Source: Draconibacterium sp. (GTDB lineage: Bacteria; Bacteroidota; Bacteroidia; Bacteroidales; Prolixibacteraceae). From it: a stretch of DNA of 64,000 nucleotides. Below, piece after piece: positions 59,308 through 64,000 of the stretch. A model generated the notes under the pieces. It did no database searches, had not been told where the DNA came from, and saw only the letters and a program-made list of their open reading frames with translations. Made by a program: the position numbers and the translations under genes. Where the stretch lies: contig JADIYN010000003.1 of the NCBI GenBank assembly GCA_016705335.1, positions 104,845 through 168,844 of the forward strand, in the 5' to 3' direction. Within the stretch, counting starts at the first letter, position 1, and each line of letters opens with the position of its first letter.

Positions 59308-60247
59308 CTACTTTTTTAATTTCTCGATAATTTCAGGCAATACTTTAAAAACAGTTCCGTGTCTTGTTCCTTCAGGAAAGCTGATCTGTTCCGAAAATCT
59401 TCCCAGTTTTTTAAATCTTTCGAACGAACAGCACCCATTTTGTGATCAACATATTTATCAAAATAAACAATCCACCAGTCGCCAATTTTTATTGGTGTTG
59501 GTCCTTCTGCCCAATAATTGCCGGTAATTGGTTGGGTTGGTTTGCCATAATTACCGGTTAACTGGTTGCTTGTAGCAATTCTTATATTTTTCTGGGGTGG
59601 AGTTCTTGTTTCATCTTTCAAAAACAAAATATATTTCCCGTTTTCCTGCACCAAAGTTCCGTCAATCACATTAAATCCCTGACTGTAAAAGAGTTTTGTA
59701 TCGCTGAATGTGATAAAATCTTTGGTAGTTACATAATACATCCGGTGATTGTATTTATCGTCACCCGTTTTTCGGTTTCAGGAAAACGGCCAGGAATAGT
59801 GGTTGACCAAAATATCAAATACTGTTTTGAATTTTCATCCCAAAATATTTCAGGAGCCCAACAGTTTTTGGCAGTTGGTTCGTGTTCCATAACAGGTAAA
59901 AATTGTTGCTCCGACCAATGAATTAAATCAACCGAACTTGCATAACCAATACCTTTTTCTTTCCAGCTTACTGTCCAAACCATATGGAATTTCCCATCCG
60001 GACCCTTAATAATACATGGATCGCGCATCAGTTTATCATCACCAACGGTTGGCGTTAAATACGATTTATTGTTGTTTAATGCTTCCCATTTTAAGCCGTC
60101 ATTACTGGTTGCCAGATGCAGTCCATCTTCGCCGTTTCCCTTAAAATAGGAAAACATGTAAACTTCATTCTTTTCCTGTGAAAAACAATTCAAAAAAAAC
60201 ACGGATAACAGTATCGAGATTAGGATTTTGTGGTTTCTCATTTTCAA
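59308..60247 (-). CDS. Secreted GH43-like five-bladed beta-propeller glycosidase, two frame breaks
   Basis: The signal peptide (MRNHKILISILLSVFFLNC) is followed by blade-type repeats: VYMFSYFKGNGEDGLHLATSNDGLKW, DKLMRDPCIIKGPDGKFHMVWTVSW and NCWAPEIFWDENSKQYLIFWSTT. These have the Asp-Pro and Pro-Glu patterns of GH43 and related propeller enzymes. The frame breaks near 59745 and continues with MYYVTTKDFITFSDTKLFY, NVIDGTLVQENGKYILFLKDE and YWAEGPTPIKIGDWWIVYFDKY. A second break near 59395 gives the end VFKVLPEIIEKLKK at 59308. Joined length about 313 aa. The likely activity is arabinofuranosidase, xylosidase or galactosidase; the N-terminal catalytic Asp is not certain because the start of blade 1 is unusual. 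Confidence 0.75.
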
Positions 60248-60289
60248 TTGGTTTGATAAAATTAATTTAGACAGCTATTTTTAGTGGAT

Positions 60290-60634
60290 TCAACCGCCTG
60301 ATCTTTTAACCTTGTAACCCTCGACTTTAAGGATTTCAATAATTTTATTACAAAAATCGCCTTGAATCAGGATTTCCCCATCTTTTACAGAACCGCCAAC
60401 ACCGCACTTCGATTTTAAAGTTTTTCCAATTGCTTTTAAATCATCTTCAGATCCGACAAAACCGGATATTAATGTCACATTCTTCCCATTTCTTTTTTTG
60501 CGGTCGAGCTGAACTTTTAAATTTTGTTTTTGTGGTGGCAAGGTTTGTAGATCTTCTCCACTTTCTTTTTCGTAATTAAAATCACGGTTTGTCGAAAAAA
60601 CCACACCCAACCTATCTTTCCAATCGTTTGACAT
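60290..60634 (-). CDS. SUI1/YciH-type translation initiation factor
   Basis: This 114-aa protein ends with an SUI1 domain: KVQLDRKKRNGKNVTLISGFVGSEDDLKAIGKTLKSKCGVGGSVKDGEILIQGDF. The GVGGS-K-DGEIxIQGD motif is diagnostic of the eIF1/YciH family. The N-terminal 40 residues are variable (DWKDRLGVVFSTN). Bacterial YciH is thought to influence start-codon fidelity. The spacing of 10 bp to the following membrane-protein gene suggests an operon. Confidence 0.92.
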   Translation of the reverse strand: MSNDWKDRLGVVFSTNRDFNYEKESGEDLQTLPPQKQNLKVQLDRKKRNGKNVTLISGFVGSEDDLKAIGKTLKSKCGVGGSVKDGEILIQGDFCNKIIEILKVEGYKVKRSGG

Positions 60635-60644
60635 TTTATTGATT

Positions 60645-61025
60645 TTATGGCCAAATTATTAATAAACTGCCGGTTATGTAAACAAACAAATACCAGGCAT
60701 AAGCAATTTTAGAAAACAAAAGTACTGAATTGTCAATAACTGAATCAAACCCGTTTTTAAAATAATTTTTAAGAATTAAAAACAGGTCTGTTACCATGGT
60801 TAAAGTTGCAGTATATCCTAAAATACCGTGTAGTGTAAAAATACCTTTGGTTGAACCACTTATCATAAAAGTTATAGCAACCAAATCCAAAATAACGCCA
60901 AGACTAAGGAAAATAAGCATTCCTGTTGTGACAATTTTAAACCGCTGTATTGCAATGCTTGCAATCCCGTATGAAAGTAAGGCAAGGGTGATTAAAAAAG
61001 CTCCGAATAATGATAATATATTCAT
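60645..61025 (-). CDS. Small membrane protein with four helices, unknown
   Basis: This 126-aa protein has four hydrophobic segments at about residues 3-25, 33-57, 63-85 and 104-125. Polar loops are short, and the second loop holds STKGIFTLHG. No known motif is seen; it resembles small uncharacterised inner-membrane proteins of Bacteroidota. It lies directly upstream of the SUI1 gene on the minus strand, with a 110-bp gap to the esterase gene. Confidence 0.6.
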   Translation of the reverse strand: MNILSLFGAFLITLALLSYGIASIAIQRFKIVTTGMLIFLSLGVILDLVAITFMISGSTKGIFTLHGILGYTATLTMVTDLFLILKNYFKNGFDSVIDNSVLLFSKIAYAWYLFVYITGSLLIIWP

Positions 61026-61135
61026 TTTAACTTTTTCTCAAAAATAATAATTTCAGCTATTATTCTCCTTTTATACTGACATATTTAATATTACATTTTG
61101 ATTTTACTTTCATTTCTGTTCCGGCTACATTTCGT

Positions 61136-62311
61136 TCACCACTTTACATCGTCATTTTTCAATACGGCATAATCAGGTAAAGGGTTTTCATCAGTAAAAA
61201 CTTTCATAGTTTCATAAGGTTCAATTACGATTCCTTCTTCGGATATATTGCCATGTTTATCCTGAATAGCAGCCAGATTTAGTTTTAAATATTTGGCCAA
61301 AAACGGATAAACAGCCTTCCGCTTGGAAAGTTCGTATCCATGTTTATCATTCGGTAGATGAACATATTCCACACTATTTTTTGCCCCTACAAGATTATAT
61401 ATGTATTGAATATGAGGAAATTCAACTTCGGGTGTATGCTTTGTCCAATCATCGCCGTCAGAAACCAGTAACATTGGCCGGGGCGCAGCAACAGCAGCAA
61501 TTTCAACATTATTTGTTTGATGATGAGCACTTTTGTGAACCGGCATACCGCTTTCGCAAACACAGCCACCAAAGAAATAAGAAGAAACCATTACAACCGG
61601 CACCGAAACCTTAATTCTGTCGTCGATTGCTGTGAGCATAAAAGTCTGTGTTCCCCCACCCGATGCACCTGTAATTGCAATGCGTTCGGGGTCGATATTT
61701 TCAAGCGACAGTAAAAAATCGAGTGCACGAATACTGTTCCATAATTGTTGTTTGAAAGCAAGCGGATGTTTGTGTTCCCAACCTACATCTTTCATTTCGC
61801 CATAACCAACCATATCGTACGAAAAAACAACTGCTCCCATGCGGGCGAAACTTGCACAGCGGTTTTGTGCATCAGCGCGGTATCTTCCATAATCACCGGC
61901 ATCCGACCAGTGCCCGTGAGCTGATAAAATACCCGCCATTTTTTTGTCTTTTTTTTCAGGAAGATATAAACTTCCGGTTAAGAAAACTCCGGGTAAACTT
62001 TCAATTGCAACGTTCTTTACTGAATAACCGTCATATTTTCGTTCACCTGTATAAATTGGTTTCAGTGGTGTTTTTTCAGGAAACGGAATCAACCCTGCTC
62101 CTTCAAGAATCCCATGTTTTATGATTTCTCTTCGTTTTAACCATTCTTCTTTTGTTTGATAACTTTTTCTTAGTTCCGTCAAATTAGCCGCACCTTCAGC
62201 TTCAGTATAATAAGCGCCAACACAAAGATTTTTACCGACATTGTTTTGTGATTTAACAACATTCGCCATAAATAAAACAACAAGCAACATTACCCAACTA
62301 CTCTTTTTCAT
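61136..62311 (-). CDS. Secreted acetyl-xylan-esterase-like alpha/beta hydrolase
   Basis: I choose the ATG at 62311 (MKKSSWVMLLVVLFMANVVK) because it begins a signal peptide; an upstream start would add a poor N-terminus. The 391-aa protein has LSAHGHWSDAG (oxyanion strand), the nucleophile elbow ITGASGGGTQTFML with Ser near residue 211, SCVCESGMPVH-type Cys-rich loop (GGCVCESG), an Asp near LLVSDGDDWTKHTPE and the His in NDKHGYE. This is the AXE1/dienelactone-hydrolase-like, large-insert type often tied to glycan loci. It removes acetyl or similar esters from polysaccharides outside the cytosol. Divergent from the Tat-exported epimerase-like gene, with a shared 131-bp spacer. Confidence 0.82.
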   Translation of the reverse strand: MKKSSWVMLLVVLFMANVVKSQNNVGKNLCVGAYYTEAEGAANLTELRKSYQTKEEWLKRREIIKHGILEGAGLIPFPEKTPLKPIYTGERKYDGYSVKNVAIESLPGVFLTGSLYLPEKKDKKMAGILSAHGHWSDAGDYGRYRADAQNRCASFARMGAVVFSYDMVGYGEMKDVGWEHKHPLAFKQQLWNSIRALDFLLSLENIDPERIAITGASGGGTQTFMLTAIDDRIKVSVPVVMVSSYFFGGCVCESGMPVHKSAHHQTNNVEIAAVAAPRPMLLVSDGDDWTKHTPEVEFPHIQYIYNLVGAKNSVEYVHLPNDKHGYELSKRKAVYPFLAKYLKLNLAAIQDKHGNISEEGIVIEPYETMKVFTDENPLPDYAVLKNDDVKW

Positions 62312-62362
62312 ATAACTCATTATTAATTTATTAATTCCATTTTCAAACATTTAAAGTTAGCA

Positions 62363-62398
62363 TTTGAATTGAAATTGCTAAAATATTTCTTGCCTTTG
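62363..62398 (+). promoter_or_regulatory. Possible promoter of the Tat-exported epimerase-like gene
   Basis: TTTG (62363-62366) and TGCCTTTG (62391-62398, one base from TAnnTTTG) are spaced by 24 nt. The ATG is at 62443. A weak match. Confidence 0.25.
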
Positions 62399-62442
62399 TA
62401 TTCTTGTTAACTATTTTTGGAAAAAACCTAATTCAAAATATA

Positions 62443-63390
62443 ATGATTTCACGAAGAGACACCCTGAAAAACCTGGCACTACTTGGCGGAGGAACCATGC
62501 TGCTTTCCAAAACTGGTATTGCCGGCGAAAAACCAAAAACAACCCAATTTTCATACTGTTTAAATACGAGTACCATTTCGGGGCAAAAAGTTGGTTTTTT
62601 AAAAGAATTTGAAATCGTTTCAAAAGCAGGATACACTGGTATTGAGATTTGGATTCGCGACCTGCAAAAATATTTGGATGAAGGTGGAAATTTAAAAGAT
62701 CTGAAAAAGTATATCGAAGATTTGGGTTTACAGGTTGAAAATGCTATCGGTTTTGCCCAATGGGTTGTTGACGACGAAAACATTAGAAAAGCCGGAATCG
62801 AACAATTGAAAAAAGAAATGGACATTTTAGCTCAAATCGGGTGCAGCCGAATTGCGGCTCCTCCAGCCGGTGCAACTGACAAACCATTTCACAACTTATT
62901 CGAAATTGGTAAGCGATATAAAAAAATACTCGAAATTGGTGATGAAACCGGTGTTACGCCAATCCTTGAATTTTGGGGTGCATCGTCAAGTTTGTATCAT
63001 ATTTCGCAGGCTATGTTTATTGCAACAGCAGCCAATCATCCAAAAGCCTGTATTTTGCCTGATGTTTACCACATGTTCCGTGGTGGCAGCGGATTCGATA
63101 GTTTAAAACAGATTTCGGGTAACGCAATCGAAGTTTTTCATTTTAACGATTTTGTTGCTGAAATTTCCCGCGAACAACAAACCGACAGCGACCGTGTTTA
63201 TCCGGGTGATGGTGTTGCACCTTACAAACAAATAATTACCGACTTGCAAAATGCAGGAGGAAAAAAAGTATTCTCGCTTGAATTGTTCAATAAAAAATAT
63301 TGGGAAAAAAGTGCGCTTGAAATTGCAAAAACAGGGTTAATTAAAATGAAAAAGTTGGTGAGTGAAGCAATTTCTACTGTTAAGGTTTAA
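62443..63390 (+). CDS. Tat-exported sugar-phosphate-isomerase/epimerase-like TIM-barrel protein
   Basis: I use the ATG at 62443 (MISRRDTLKNLALLGGGTML), which begins a twin-arginine signal (Arg 4-5); about 315 residues. The AP-endonuclease-2 fold is clear: FEIVSKAGYTGIEIWIRDL (first metal-region Glu), CSRIAAPPAGATDKP, VTPILEFWGASSSL, CILPDVYHMFRGGSGF and EVFHFNDFVAEIS with YPGDGVAPYKQII. These enzymes isomerise or dehydrate keto-sugars. Exported members in Bacteroidota are common but little studied. The stop overlaps the converging thioredoxin gene by 11 bp. Confidence 0.82.
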   Translation: MISRRDTLKNLALLGGGTMLLSKTGIAGEKPKTTQFSYCLNTSTISGQKVGFLKEFEIVSKAGYTGIEIWIRDLQKYLDEGGNLKDLKKYIEDLGLQVENAIGFAQWVVDDENIRKAGIEQLKKEMDILAQIGCSRIAAPPAGATDKPFHNLFEIGKRYKKILEIGDETGVTPILEFWGASSSLYHISQAMFIATAANHPKACILPDVYHMFRGGSGFDSLKQISGNAIEVFHFNDFVAEISREQQTDSDRVYPGDGVAPYKQIITDLQNAGGKKVFSLELFNKKYWEKSALEIAKTGLIKMKKLVSEAISTVKV

Positions 63391-63685
63391 TGTGCTGACG
63401 TAAAATTGAAGTTAATTCAAAAGCGGGTTTTACCCCCACTCCTTTCCACTGTGGTTGGCCATTTTTAAAAATTATCACAGTAGGTACATTTCTGATTTGA
63501 TATTTAGTGGCTATTACAGGATTCTTGTCAACGTTTACTTTTAAAATTCTGATATTCTCTTTTAGTTCCATTTTCACATCTTTTAAAATGGGCGCCATTT
63601 GCTTGCAGGGTTCGCACCAATCGGCAAAAAAATCAACTAAAACAGGTTTATCGGAATTAATAATGTTTAAAAATCTTTCGTTCAT
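63380..63685 (-). CDS. Thioredoxin
   Basis: This 101-aa cytosolic protein has the thioredoxin fold in order: PVLVDFFADWCEPCKQMAPILKDV, with active site WCEPC (a Glu where WCGPC is usual), ILKVNVDKNPVIATKYQIRNVPTVIIFKNG with the cis-Pro, and a C-terminal helix. It acts as a small disulfide reductase. It starts 4 bp inside the end of the upstream membrane-protein gene (ATGA overlap) and ends 11 bp inside the converging gene. Confidence 0.92.
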   Translation of the reverse strand: MNERFLNIINSDKPVLVDFFADWCEPCKQMAPILKDVKMELKENIRILKVNVDKNPVIATKYQIRNVPTVIIFKNGQPQWKGVGVKPAFELTSILRQHIKP

Positions 63686-63915
63686 TTCACTTCCCCTCCC
63701 TTATTTTTACGCTTTTCAATAAAACCGCTGATAATATCACCAATTAAGTAACCCATAACTGCTCCCCACAATGTGCTCCAATACCAAACTGATTTAATTG
63801 CGCAAGTCCCGCTTTCGCAACCCACGAATCGCCAATATAGAAATCCACCAATTGCTCCGGCAACAAAAAATGCTATTTGAATTCGGTTTGACTTTAAAAA
63901 CTTGTTTAAATCCAT
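63682..63915 (-). CDS. Small membrane protein (DUF6132-like)
   Basis: The ATG at 63915 (MDLNKFLKSNRIQIAFFVAG) gives a 77-aa protein with two hydrophobic helices (about residues 13-31 and 43-63). A loop with two Cys lies between them (GCESGTCAIKS). I recall this pattern as DUF6132, often next to thioredoxin or rhodanese genes; the Cys pair suggests a redox or sulfur link. It is translationally coupled to the thioredoxin gene by a 4-bp overlap. Confidence 0.7.
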   Translation of the reverse strand: MDLNKFLKSNRIQIAFFVAGAIGGFLYWRFVGCESGTCAIKSVWYWSTLWGAVMGYLIGDIISGFIEKRKNKGGEVK

Positions 63916-64000
63916 AATAAACTTTGAAACAAAAATCACCCGCAAGGTTTCCTTTTCTTCATTGAAAAAAATGATAGTGAATAGATTAAATTGAAAAGGA

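Noticed and set aside
62443..63390. A second iolE or iolI inositol gene
   Set aside because: It has the same fold, but it carries a Tat signal and lacks the IolE N-terminal and active-site wording. Context does not tie it to the operon.

Overview
The window looks like a chromosome segment of a marine or gut-type Bacteroidota, probably order Marinilabiliales (for example Prolixibacteraceae). The reasons are a SusC/SusD pair, family 92, 51 and 43 glycosidases, a sulfatase, Cys-lipoproteins with short signal peptides, AT-rich intergenic DNA with TAnnTTTG-type promoter boxes, and several lineage-typical intergenic simple repeats. No rRNA, tRNA, CRISPR array, IS element or integrase was seen. The genus is an inference; no marker gene was compared.

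About seventeen genes, including the housekeeping gene glyA and most of the inositol operon, read correctly only if one or more 1-nt indels are bridged. Most of the breaks I traced fall in short homopolymers and have intact protein on both sides. I read them as uncorrected sequencing errors, not pseudogenes, and give joined spans for these genes. A nearly pure G/A block inside a PIN-domain toxin gene (30273-30347) is probably an artefact too.

Layout. (1) 1-6804, minus: a giant secreted LamG-repeat protein that runs off the left edge, and a secreted tail-collar protein. (2) 7117-21780, mostly minus: CobW-type GTPase, glyA, a c-type cytochrome-like lipoprotein, a sulfatase behind a divergent class I isoprenoid synthase, an AbiEii-type toxin pair, YebC, a 41-aa zinc-ribbon protein, a kinase-RapZ fusion divergent from a YdcF protein, a DUF302 protein, an esterase and an M28-PDZ peptidase. 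(3) 21926-27318, plus: a VWA-like membrane protein and three tandem lipoproteins of one family. (4) 27640-30466: GH51 arabinofuranosidase, a HAD phosphatase and a UPF0175/PIN toxin-antitoxin pair. (5) 30520-41946, plus: a LacI regulator, a palindromic operator candidate, and a complete myo-inositol catabolic operon in the order iolJ-iolB-iolC-iolD-symporter-iolA-iolE-iolG. (6) 42189-58416, plus: SusC/SusD followed by a GH92 mannosidase-LamG protein, a Tat-exported Gfo/Idh/MocA protein, an unclassified lipoprotein, an alkaline phosphatase, a Tat-exported (alpha/alpha)6 glycosidase, a GDPD/PI-PLC-like phosphodiesterase and an EEP-fold phosphatase/nuclease. (7) 58428-63915: an S1-domain protein, a GH43-like protein, SUI1, a small membrane protein, an AXE-type esterase, a Tat-exported TIM-barrel epimerase-like protein, thioredoxin and a small membrane protein.

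The most interesting reading joins (5) and (6). Outer-membrane import, mannose removal, phosphate-ester and phosphodiester cleavage, and full catabolism of myo-inositol lie on one strand with short gaps. That fits a utilization locus for a mannosylated inositol-phosphate glycan or glycolipid (GPI-type glycans, phosphatidylinositol mannosides, or fungal or plant inositol phosphoceramide glycans). The substrate is an inference from gene content. The enzyme families are seen in the sequence.
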